Origin: an uncultured bacterium
GTDB lineage: Bacteria; Planctomycetota; Uabimicrobiia; Uabimicrobiales; JABWCH01
DNA length: 50,476 bases
Assembly: GCA_938003875.1 (NCBI GenBank)
Contig: CALKWO010000260.1
Location: 1-50,476 of the forward strand
Direction: 5' to 3'
Numbering within the stretch: the stretch's first letter is position 1; each line of letters begins with the position of its first letter. Shown here piece by piece: positions 42,077 through 50,094 of the stretch. The notes under the pieces are model-generated. The model ran no database searches. It worked only from the letters and a program-made list of their open reading frames with translations, and was not told the origin of the DNA. The translations under genes and the position numbers were made by a program.

Positions 42077-42208
42077 CAAATCTTTTTCCTTTTATAATAA
42101 TCTTTGGCCATCTTCGTCACTCGCACCACAGCAGGACTTTTTATACAAATGTCAAAAGAGGAACCATAATGTGAATATAAACGAGTGAACCATTCGCTTG
42201 TATTAGTC

Positions 42209-43564
42209 TTATGGACGCGTAGGATCAAACTTCAGGTAAAACACGATCTTCCTCCGCCCTATCTCTTTCAGCGACAAAAGAGGAGGAAGTGGCTGTCCGC
42301 CTGGCTGTAGTTTCAAGGAATAACCCGTAACCTGAACCAACAAGTTTGAGAGCAACTGTCCTATCTGCAAATTCGGAGACACCTGATCCTGGTAGAGCGA
42401 ATTCTCTGGGAAAAATATAAAAATATCGATTCCTGCCTCTGCCATAATCTCTTTTGCCATGATCTCTTGGTACTTGCGCAAAGGGGAAAGATGAAGCTCG
42501 AACGCATTTTCACTATACCACTCGTAATGTCTACTATACCACTCTTGAACTTCCAGTTCTTGGAGGAATTGCAGAGACAAAGCCGCGCCCAAAAGTGCTA
42601 CCCTGACTCTAGCTGGATCAGAGGCTACGGAAGGAATACAAGAAAGAGCCTGGATATTCGAAAAATAGAGGGCTGTAATATAATCCTTCAGGCAATAGTG
42701 ATCGTCGTCTGCCCGGAGTTTTCTGGCTGCCAGCGTCCGCAATTCGCAAACCAGGCGAAGAGCGTGATCCTCGCAAGGAAAGTACCCCCAGGGAAGGGTT
42801 TTCCTTCGGCCTTCCAGACAGTCTCTCACGGCGATTAAGGCTTCTAATCTTTCCTGCTCGCTGTGGTTTCCCAGATGGGCGAAAATCTGGTGCCAGAATT
42901 CGGTCTCTATCCTGGCAAAATCTATGGCTGTGGGCATATCTCTTTGGTACCGGGCAAGATTAATGATAAAAGCCGTCTCAGGATTAGACAGGGCATTCAT
43001 TTCGATCAGGATATTCGAAAGGTTCACATTACCGTGGATGCGTGAAAGCATGATTCTTCCAGTTAAACCATCGAGTCGTTCGTGCAGTTCTTTTTCCTGC
43101 AAAGGATTCGGAAAACTCCGCACCAGGGGAAGAATCTCGTCGTCTTGAATATCTCTCGCCTTCCGCCAGTTTACTCCTGGCCATTCTTTGGCTACCAGAG
43201 GATAGATTTGGCTTTCCAGACGGTCTTCGATTTTTCCGAATACATCTCCCCATCGCAAAACTTCCCCTTCTCTTGCCATGTGGGCTGCTCCTGCTTCACT
43301 GATATAGAAATAATCGAGAGATTGAAACGTGCAGTCCAAAGCCCGAAGGCAATTCTCAGGAGCGGATAGGATCTGCGTTTGTAAAAGGCTCCCTAAATCC
43401 AGGGCGTGTCCGCCTGGATTGGCCATCCGATAGATAATGACTTTGTCATCTTTATTATTGTCCCCATAAGGTAGCATGGCTTGCGGAGGTTTATCCAGCT
43501 TCCTTAATTCGCGGATCGCCTTCCATTCCTGTTGAGTTCGCTCTTCCCGATCGAATTTAGCCAT
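42209..43564 (-). CDS. Pseudokinase-like protein resembling ternary-complex-associated domain 9
   Basis: 451 residues. Residues ~10-60 (EWKAIRELRKLDKPPQAMLP) and the later MLSRIHGNVNLSNILIE (residues 172-188), AFIINLARYQRDMPTAIDFA (198-217) and RIETEFWHQ reproduce the order of an APH-like kinase catalytic core. The catalytic HGD is HGN (177-179), and the metal-binding (L/I)D is IN (201-202). Both catalytic Asp residues are therefore lost. The pattern resembles the TCAD9 group described in bacterial conflict systems, where such modules act as scaffolds. No fused effector is present. Assignment is by motif memory. Confidence 0.6.
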   Translation of the reverse strand: MAKFDREERTQQEWKAIRELRKLDKPPQAMLPYGDNNKDDKVIIYRMANPGGHALDLGSLLQTQILSAPENCLRALDCTFQSLDYFYISEAGAAHMAREGEVLRWGDVFGKIEDRLESQIYPLVAKEWPGVNWRKARDIQDDEILPLVRSFPNPLQEKELHERLDGLTGRIMLSRIHGNVNLSNILIEMNALSNPETAFIINLARYQRDMPTAIDFARIETEFWHQIFAHLGNHSEQERLEALIAVRDCLEGRRKTLPWGYFPCEDHALRLVCELRTLAARKLRADDDHYCLKDYITALYFSNIQALSCIPSVASDPARVRVALLGAALSLQFLQELEVQEWYSRHYEWYSENAFELHLSPLRKYQEIMAKEIMAEAGIDIFIFFPENSLYQDQVSPNLQIGQLLSNLLVQVTGYSLKLQPGGQPLPPLLSLKEIGRRKIVFYLKFDPTRP

Positions 43565-43599
43565 AAGACTGATTCCGTTATCGCGCCAGGGCAGAAAAG

Positions 43600-44095
43600 T
43601 AAAGATCCCCGTCCAGAGGACGGGGCTTTGCTTTGCCCCCTGGAAGGGGGCTGAAACGCTGACCTCTAAAAGAGGTCAGCGGAAGTTGTCCCAAAGGGAC
43701 ATTGTTTCAGTATCACTGCCCTGCTTTTTATCGTTTACCTAAACTGCGAAATAGAATTTTGGGCGGAACCATTACCAAAAGATGTACGTGGTTTTTTCGA
43801 AAGTTGAATATTTGTACTTCAAATTCTAACTGATTGCCCTGCAAAAAGCAGAATGCAATTTTATACATCTTGATCCACTGACCACTTCATTCATCACTCG
43901 AAATCGGTATTTGGGCTTCAAGATTATATGATATTGATAATGCCAAATCAGATATGATTACATCTTGAACCTACCCATAATTGTAGGTGCAACTCAATTT
44001 GAGCTTATGATATAGGTAGGCTTTCTTTAAAAAGAATCAAAGGCAGAGCCAATTGTCTCTGACCACGTCCAGAGGACGTGGTTTTCTGGGTCTGA
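43600..44095. mobile_element. IS200/IS605-type element remnant with hairpin-rich ends
   Basis: The ends carry CCCCGTCCAGAGGACGGGG (43607-43625) and CCACGTCCAGAGGACGTGG (44063-44081), which share a GTCCAGAGGAC core. Three further hairpins lie inside the left end: 43635-43651, 43658-43680 and 43688-43700. The last two are enclosed by CTGAAAC (43651-43657) pairing with GTTTCAG (43704-43710). A broken TnpA reading frame lies between the ends. The layout is that of Y1-transposase elements, which recognise hairpins at their ends. Confidence 0.6.
43738..43957 (-). pseudogene. tnpA: Broken IS200-type TnpA (Y1 HUH transposase)
   Basis: On the minus strand, YLIWHYQYHIILKPKYRFRV followed, in another frame, by EFEVQIFNFRKNHVHLLVMV then PPK matches the start and the HUH motif (HVH) of Y1 transposases, W-H-x-x-Y-H-(I/V)-x-x-x-P-K-Y-R. 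The frame is broken between the two parts, and the catalytic Tyr region is absent. This is a decayed copy. Confidence 0.7.
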
Positions 44096-44154
44096 ATAAA
44101 ATGTTAAAAAAAAAGTAAGATTTTATTCAAATATATTATGGGAAATGGGTTACC

Positions 44155-44877
44155 AAAACTTGGAAAATCCAAGTTTTCCAACCCTTTCTTGCCCATGATA
44201 TTGAAAGATTTCTTTCAAAGAACTGCATTCAAAACATTCGTTTTGAATGTTTTGAATGGAAAGCAAAGGGAAAAAGACAAAAGCAAAACATTCAAAATGA
44301 ATGTTTTCCAAACTCCTTTTCTACAATAGATTATAGCAAAAATAGCATCCAAAACATTCAAAATGAATGTTTTGATATTCATTCAAAACTTGGAATATCC
44401 AAGTTTTCCAACTCCTTTTTTCTCAGTATATTAGAAGATTTCTTTCAAAGAATTGCATTCAAAACATTCAAAACGAATGTTTTGAATGGAAAGAAAAGGG
44501 AAAAAGAGAAAAGCAAAACATTCAAAATGAATGTTTTGCAAACTCATTTCTTGCAATAGATTAGAGCAAAAATGGCATCCAAAACATTCAAGATGAATAT
44601 TTTGATATTCATTCAAAACTTGGAAAATCCAAGTTTTCGAACTCTTTCTTGCCCATGATATTAGAAATTTTTTTTTAAAGAAAGGCATTCAAAACATTCA
44701 AAACGAATGTTTTGAATGGAAAGAAAAGGGAAAAAGGCAAAAGCAAAACATTCAAAATCCAAGTTTTCCAATCCACTTTCTTGCAATGGATTAGAGCAAA
44801 AATGGCATCCAAAACATTCAAGATGAATGTTTTGATATTCATTCAAAACTTGGAAAATCCAAGTTTTGAATGAATAA
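44155..44877. repeat. Three tandem 230-bp units rich in palindromes
   Basis: The boundary word AAAACTTGG recurs at 44155, 44385, 44615 and 44845, exactly 230 bases apart, giving three full units and a partial fourth. Each unit contains several perfect inverted repeats, such as AAAACTTGG...CCAAGTTTT and CATTCAAAACATTC...GAATGTTTTGAATG (44226-44258). The unit length is not a multiple of three, and open frames crossing it read the same motif in different frames. One palindrome in unit three (44745-44767) has one arm replaced by an arm of the other palindrome. Confidence 0.9.
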
Positions 44878-45184
44878 AAACAGTGCCGCCTGGAACAAGA
44901 AAAAAGCTTCTCTAGCTCCTTTTGCCAGGAAGATACAATGTCTTGTATTCTCTTTTTTTATTCCTGGAAGCAAATTTTGGACCGATGCCAGCAGGCTTTG
45001 TTATTTAAGATATTTTATAAATAAGACTGTGACCATAGAAAACGTTAGAATAGGTATATCTCCTCTTTTAAGCTTTTATAGTCATAAAAAAAGATTATAT
45101 CAAATATCCGAAAGTCATGTTTTAACATATTTTGGAAAAAATATCATAACAGCTTGAAGATCGAAAAACAATTTCTTGCAATTT
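44878..45184. other. Gap upstream of the large secreted protein
   Basis: A weak open frame of 95 codons (44870-45157, plus strand) begins in the repeat and has no recognisable family or ribosome site, so I do not call it a gene. The remainder is AT-rich spacer. Confidence 0.4.
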
Positions 45185-45213
45185 TTGATTTTTGTCTTAC
45201 AATTTAGTATAGA
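45185..45213 (+). promoter_or_regulatory. Candidate promoter of the 1239-residue protein
   Basis: TTGATT (45185-45190), 17-base spacer, TATAGA (45208-45213). The ribosome site AAAGGGA (45247-45253) is 5 bases upstream of the ATG at 45259. Confidence 0.5.
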
Positions 45214-45258
45214 AGTACTTATTTGTTTTGAATCATTTTACTTGAGAAAGGGAAATCC

Positions 45259-48200
45259 ATGTCTTATCTCTTGTATCGTAAGCGATGTTTGTATATTCTG
45301 TTGTTGTGCTTTTTTTCTACTCTTTTTGCACAGCAGCTCAAACTAGAAGAAATTTTATGGCTTAAAGAAAGTGGTATATCGGAATCAGAGATACTGGTTG
45401 AAGTAAAAAAAACATCCACTATCTTGAATCTTCAGGAAAAAGATGTCATAGAACTTAGACAAAAAGGTTTTTCCGACGATTTCATTCGTTCTCTAGGCCC
45501 ATGGCCTTTCAAAGAAGAGGCCACTCTGGAAAATATCCTTGCATGGGTAAGAGAAAAACAAGAGGAAAAGGTCATTATAGAACGAGTGCGTAAATCAGGG
45601 AAAATATTCCAGCTTAGCATAGCAGATCGCCTCAGGCTAAAAAGAGAAGGCGTATCAGATAAAATTATTCAGGCACTGCTAGACTCAGGAAAGCTTAGCT
45701 ATGATTTGTTGAGAGATTGGTATAAGGCCAAAGTAGGGGAAAAGGAAATTTTAGGGAGAATATCGCAATATGCAGAGATGCCCAAGCTTTCCGTCCGTGA
45801 GGTATTGAATCTCAGACAAATGGGGATGAGCAAAGAAGTTTTAGAAAAGCTCAATAAACCTTCGGGAATTCCAACTCCTAAGGAAAGCACTTTTGCAGAC
45901 AAAGAAACCAAGATGCCCGATTTCATCGTCTATCAGGATATTACAGGCCTTTTTTCCATAGAATATCCTGAAGGATGGAATATTCTGTCGGAGGTACAGG
46001 CAAAAAACAGCTTTCGTGTATGTTTTACGCCTGAAAGCAAAGCCAAAAAGATCACAGATGTGAAGCTCGGTGTAAGCCTTAGCGTTGCCTTGATGGAAGG
46101 AGGCTCTGCATACGATTTTTTGCCGATAGAGACTGTTTTTAAAAGATTTTTACCAGGCTATTTGAGGGACAATCAAAAATACGATCTAAAAATACTCTCA
46201 GAACATAAAATACTAGATTTCGCTGGAACCCAAGCTATTTTGTCGGAATATTCAGCTATCATGGACAAAACTCCTGTTCTGGAAGATCTTTTGATGATAG
46301 CAAAAGACAGAACAGAATTCTTTGTACATTTTACGTCTCCTTCTAAAGAAAAAACAAGATACACACACATTTTCAACAAAATGAGAGATTCTCTACGATT
46401 TTCTCAGGAAAAGCTGCTGCAAAAACGCTTCGATGCTCCCATGAATCCTGGGAATATTATCGTACAAGCAAAAGAAGCTACTGTCTTGATTACCGCAGAT
46501 TTTGAAAATGGTGCAAGAGGAACGGGGACGGGCTTTATCGTAAGCGAAGATGGCTATATTATCACAAACCATCATGTATGCTATAATCATCAGGATAAAA
46601 TGAAAAAAGCCAACAAGGTTTCTGTTTCCTGGGATTCCAAAGTAGGAAAAAAAGAATTGCCAGCGTATATCTTAGCATCCTGGTTTCAGGAAACACCTGT
46701 AAGAAAAGATTTGGCACTCCTCAAAATCGAAGGATCGGGCTATACTTATCTTCCGCTTGCTTCTCCTCAGCATTCTATGGAAAGCGATAGAGTCATTGCA
46801 TTCGGATTCCCCAGAACGGATGTGTTTGGACGCAGCAATATTACAGTTACAGAAGGAACCATCATCCGCCTTGTGGAAAATCCTGAAGGTAAGCTGGATA
46901 CAATTTTCATCGATGCGAAAATCACACATGGGAATTCTGGTGGACCTTGCTTTAGTCTCAATCTTGGAGGCGTAATAGGGATCAACACAGCAGTGCATAA
47001 AGGCGATTTGCTCGGCTATAACATTACTCTGCCAGTAAGCATTGCCCTGGAAGAATTCCCTGAACTCTACTATTCATCAAAAACTCCGAATTCCGTGGAT
47101 CACATGAAACTGGCAAGTTTGTACAAAGGAAAAGCCAACTATCGTGGTGCTGCACGAGAGTTGTTTACGTCTACAGACAAAGATCCTAAAAACGATATAG
47201 CATGGGCCATGTTAGGCGAAACCTTGATACAGGAAAGCTACAAAAGAAATCAGACCGATCAAAAAACCTTGCTCGATGGAGCTATCGAAGCCTATCAGAA
47301 GGCTTTGGAGATCAATCCTAAATCCGAGTCGGCATTGTATGGTATGGCTGCTTACTACTGGCAACTGGATAATAAAATCGAGGCATTTCGCTATTATGAC
47401 CGCCTGGTGTCCTATTATCCTGAATCTGCATGGCCCTATAACAGCAGAGCCTACTTCTATATGCAGGCAGGACGTTTTGATGAGGCTGTTCTGGATGCAA
47501 AAAAAGCGATTGAGCTAAACAACAATATGCACCCTGATCCTTACATGACCCTGGGCAGCATCTATTACGCACAGAAAAAATATGAAGAAGGCAAAACAGA
47601 ATATGAAAATGCCCTTCGCGTCAATCCTAACAATCTCAAAGCACACTATGGAAAGCTGGACTATTATATCTATCTGAAAAATTACTCTGGTGCTGAAATC
47701 GAATATGCAAGGCTATTGGAGCAATTTCAAGGAATGCCTGATCTGCTGGCAGAAGTAGGAAATTTTTATCAGGTACATAAAAAAGAAGACACCCAGGCCC
47801 TGAGCTATTATAAAAAAGCTCTTGCTATCTATAAAAAAACGCACTTGCTGCCTCCCCTATACTTGCTCAGGAACACAGCAGACATTGCATATAAGCTCAA
47901 AGAATATCCTTTTTCTCTGGAAACCTCTATAACAAGACTCGCTCTCGAAAAGGATAAATTTGAACAGCATGATACCATGATGGTTATAGGAAATTGCTTT
48001 TATGAAATGAAGAAAAGGGATGTAGCAGAGGCATTCTACTATCTGGCCTACAGTACATACAAAGACAACCAGAAGCTCGAAGAGTACCTGGCTAAGGCAA
48101 AGCCCGTTCCTATGAGTTTGGATAGCCTGGAAAGCTTGATGAAGATGTTTAGCGTAGAGATTATAGCACAATTGATTCTGGTTTGCGATCTGGATTTTAC

Positions 48201-48978
48201 CATCTCTCCAGAAAAGTTCGCTTCTTTAGAGGGCAAAATCCCTGATTCTATTTTACTCGCTTTCAAGCTACGCCAGACCAACAACTGGAAACCCATTCGC
48301 CCTGTGATTCTGGATAAGCAGCCTGTAAAACCAGAAGAAAAGCTCACTGGACTTCCTTCTTTTGACTCCATATTGATAAAGAATATGGTAATACAGATCA
48401 AAAAATTCTACCCAAAAGACAATATCTGGTATGTGGATTTCAGTATCACCAATAACAACAAAATCGCTGTGAGCAATTTTGTTTTTCAATTTACCTTGAT
48501 GGACGTATCGAAAAATATTGTCAAGACCATGACTCTATCCGATAAAAAGACTATCCAGCCATCCAGCAAAGCAGATTTCGACAACATAGATCTGGTTTCC
48601 TATGAACCTTTCGCCCATGTCGAATTCATACAAATTGCTATTCAGAAGCTACAATCCTTCCCTGTCACTACAAATGTAGAGACGAACACTGCTTTAATCG
48701 GCAATCTTTTCTTGCAAATACCTAGCTTCTATCACGATGGAACTAACTGGTATGTCACGTTTACAGTAAATAATAAAAATACTGTTGCTGTAGGAAAGTT
48801 TGTTTTTCAAATCCAGTTGGAAGACAGCAATCGGGCAGTTCTAAAAACTCTCTCGCTGCCTTTTACAAAGACAATAGCAGCAGGCCAGACGGGTTCTTTC
48901 GACAAGATTCTCCTGATTCCCTACGCACAATGCCCGAAAGCAGCTTTTATCTATATTAAAGTCATGAAAGTAGAGTAA
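45259..48978 (+). CDS. Secreted multi-domain protease: SHOCT-like repeats, PsbP-like, trypsin, TPRs, beta domains
   Basis: 1239 residues. A signal peptide (YILLLCFFSTLFA) is followed by about four helical repeats (residues ~30-190) of the form E-x-I-L-x-W-L-x-x-G-x-S-(E/D)-x-x-I. A PsbP/DUF1795-like segment (~225-385, YSIEYPEGWNIL type) and a trypsin domain follow with His439 (ITNHHV), Asp484 (KDLALLKI) and Ser560 (HGNSGGP). About ten TPR units fill ~610-1000. Two similar beta domains (IWYVDFSITNNNKIAVSNFV and NWYVTFTVNNKNTVAVGKFV) close the protein. The triad is complete, so it is probably an active HtrA-like protease with a large interaction surface, exported to the envelope. Its substrate is unknown. 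Confidence 0.8.
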   Translation: MSYLLYRKRCLYILLLCFFSTLFAQQLKLEEILWLKESGISESEILVEVKKTSTILNLQEKDVIELRQKGFSDDFIRSLGPWPFKEEATLENILAWVREKQEEKVIIERVRKSGKIFQLSIADRLRLKREGVSDKIIQALLDSGKLSYDLLRDWYKAKVGEKEILGRISQYAEMPKLSVREVLNLRQMGMSKEVLEKLNKPSGIPTPKESTFADKETKMPDFIVYQDITGLFSIEYPEGWNILSEVQAKNSFRVCFTPESKAKKITDVKLGVSLSVALMEGGSAYDFLPIETVFKRFLPGYLRDNQKYDLKILSEHKILDFAGTQAILSEYSAIMDKTPVLEDLLMIAKDRTEFFVHFTSPSKEKTRYTHIFNKMRDSLRFSQEKLLQKRFDAPMNPGNIIVQAKEATVLITADFENGARGTGTGFIVSEDGYIITNHHVCYNHQDKMKKANKVSVSWDSKVGKKELPAYILASWFQETPVRKDLALLKIEGSGYTYLPLASPQHSMESDRVIAFGFPRTDVFGRSNITVTEGTIIRLVENPEGKLDTIFIDAKITHGNSGGPCFSLNLGGVIGINTAVHKGDLLGYNITLPVSIALEEFPELYYSSKTPNSVDHMKLASLYKGKANYRGAARELFTSTDKDPKNDIAWAMLGETLIQESYKRNQTDQKTLLDGAIEAYQKALEINPKSESALYGMAAYYWQLDNKIEAFRYYDRLVSYYPESAWPYNSRAYFYMQAGRFDEAVLDAKKAIELNNNMHPDPYMTLGSIYYAQKKYEEGKTEYENALRVNPNNLKAHYGKLDYYIYLKNYSGAEIEYARLLEQFQGMPDLLAEVGNFYQVHKKEDTQALSYYKKALAIYKKTHLLPPLYLLRNTADIAYKLKEYPFSLETSITRLALEKDKFEQHDTMMVIGNCFYEMKKRDVAEAFYYLAYSTYKDNQKLEEYLAKAKPVPMSLDSLESLMKMFSVEIIAQLILVCDLDFTISPEKFASLEGKIPDSILLAFKLRQTNNWKPIRPVILDKQPVKPEEKLTGLPSFDSILIKNMVIQIKKFYPKDNIWYVDFSITNNNKIAVSNFVFQFTLMDVSKNIVKTMTLSDKKTIQPSSKADFDNIDLVSYEPFAHVEFIQIAIQKLQSFPVTTNVETNTALIGNLFLQIPSFYHDGTNWYVTFTVNNKNTVAVGKFVFQIQLEDSNRAVLKTLSLPFTKTIAAGQTGSFDKILLIPYAQCPKAAFIYIKVMKVE

Positions 48979-49124
48979 TACCTATTCTAACATTTCTTCT
49001 TCGTGTTTCTCTTAGCTCTTCGTCTATAACATTCCGAAGCTTGAGGCTTGTGTAAAAAGTCTTTTAATAGTCGTTATCGTTATCGTCATACCTGTTAATG
49101 AATAATTGCTTTCTTTGCAATGAT

Positions 49125-49320
49125 TTGTAGCCGCAGGGTTGCGCCAAAAATGACTATCTATTCGGAAAAGACGGCCTTCAGCGCAATCCCTGCGTCTTTT
49201 GCCAATAGAAACTAATGGAATCGAATCTTTTTAAAGGGTATTTCCCAAAGACGCAGGGATTGCGCTGGCGTTTGGCTTTTGAGCAGACATGACTTTTTCG
49301 GCGCAACCCTGCGGCTACAA
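49125..49320. repeat. Nested inverted repeat (MITE-like)
   Basis: The outer arms TTGTAGCCGCAGGGTTGCGC, then C, (49125-49145) pair with the reverse complement at 49300-49320. The inner arms AGCGCAATCCCTGCGTCTTT (49180-49199) pair with AAAGACGCAGGGATTGCGCT (49247-49266). Inner and outer arms are themselves related (GCGCAA(T/C)CCCTGCG). The ~196-bp unit has no gene and could form a long double hairpin. It has the size of a small non-autonomous element. Confidence 0.8.
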
Positions 49321-49360
49321 TCTGTTGCAAGACAAAATTTTAAAACTTAACACGTATGAC

Positions 49361-49662
49361 GATTAAGATTAAGATTAAGATTAAGACAAAACTATAATTT
49401 CCTATACAGCAAGTTAGCCTCCTTCGGAGGCAATCTTTCCCGTGCGTAAGCTGTAATCTTATCGTTATCTTAATCGTAATCGTTATCTTAATCCTTATCC
49501 TCTATGAGCATTGATAAAGATAAAGATTACGATAAAGATTACGATAAAGATAAAGATTAAGATTAAGATTAAGATTAAGATTAAGATTAAGATTAAGATT
49601 AAGATTAAGAATCGTAGTCCGATTCGTTATCATTATCTTAATCTTAATCTTAATCGAAATTT
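49361..49662. repeat. Hexanucleotide repeat tracts (GATTAA/GATAAA and complements)
   Basis: GATTAA-type units run near 49361-49386 and densely at 49555-49608 (nine or more copies), with GATAAA and GATTAC variants from 49510. Complementary TTAATC-type tracts lie at 49453-49500 and 49628-49660. The opposed tracts can pair into long stems. This is variable simple-sequence DNA with no coding content. Confidence 0.8.
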
Positions 49663-49975
49663 TTGTGATTTCCCTTTAATTTAGGGATACACAGAAGTAA
49701 AATTTACATAACAAGCTGTCTTGTATTCAATTAAAAATGGGGAAGTTATTTAATTCTCATCGCTTACGGTTTATCCATGTTAGGCATGATTGGGGAGACA
49801 ATTCTTCTGAAACACCCGCAATAGTAGTGCCTCATTTAGCAGCATCTTCTTCCACACATCGGATTGTCTCCAATTTTCTCGATTGCATCCCTCTTGGGTT
49901 GGACAGCATATAAAATATAACGAACTAAAGTTCAAAAGAAAGGTAAAATAAAGGAGGGAGAAAGATGAAGAGCTT
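49663..49975. other. Non-coding stretch before the terminal hairpins
   Basis: I see no gene here. A short direct relation of AAAGGAGGGAGAAAG (49950-49964) to a ribosome site precedes an ATG at 49965, but that frame is short and enters the hairpin below. Confidence 0.4.
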
Positions 49976-50007
49976 GGGGGGAAAATTTTTGTAAAAATTT
50001 TCCCCCC
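49976..50007. terminator. Perfect 15-bp hairpin, G6A4T5 arms
   Basis: GGGGGGAAAATTTTT, two-base loop GT, then AAAAATTTTCCCCCC. This is a strong stem between the simple repeats and the last gene. It may be a terminator for upstream transcription or the end of a mobile element whose coding region starts at 50095. Confidence 0.55.
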
Positions 50008-50040
50008 AAACCCCTCTTTAAAAACTTTTATTGAAAAAAT

Positions 50041-50094
50041 AGCGAGATTCCTTTATAATTTTTATTTTTCAGTAAACACAGAAAGGAACTCGCT
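50041..50094 (+). promoter_or_regulatory. Hairpin that would mask the ribosome site of the last gene
   Basis: AGCGAGATTCCTTT (50041-50054) pairs with AAAGGAACTCGCT (50082-50094) apart from one bulged base. The 3' arm contains the AAAGGA ribosome site and ends at the ATG (50095). Folding of the leader would hide the site. The geometry is like the translation-limiting leaders of some insertion sequences. Confidence 0.6.

Noticed and set aside
44138..44846. Cys-rich peptide genes within the 230-bp repeat
   Set aside because: Open frames simply read the palindromic repeat in different frames; unit length is not a multiple of three; no ribosome sites.
44870..45157. 95-codon open frame upstream of the large secreted protein
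   Set aside because: It starts inside the repeat, has no ribosome site and no recognisable family, and overlaps probable spacer.
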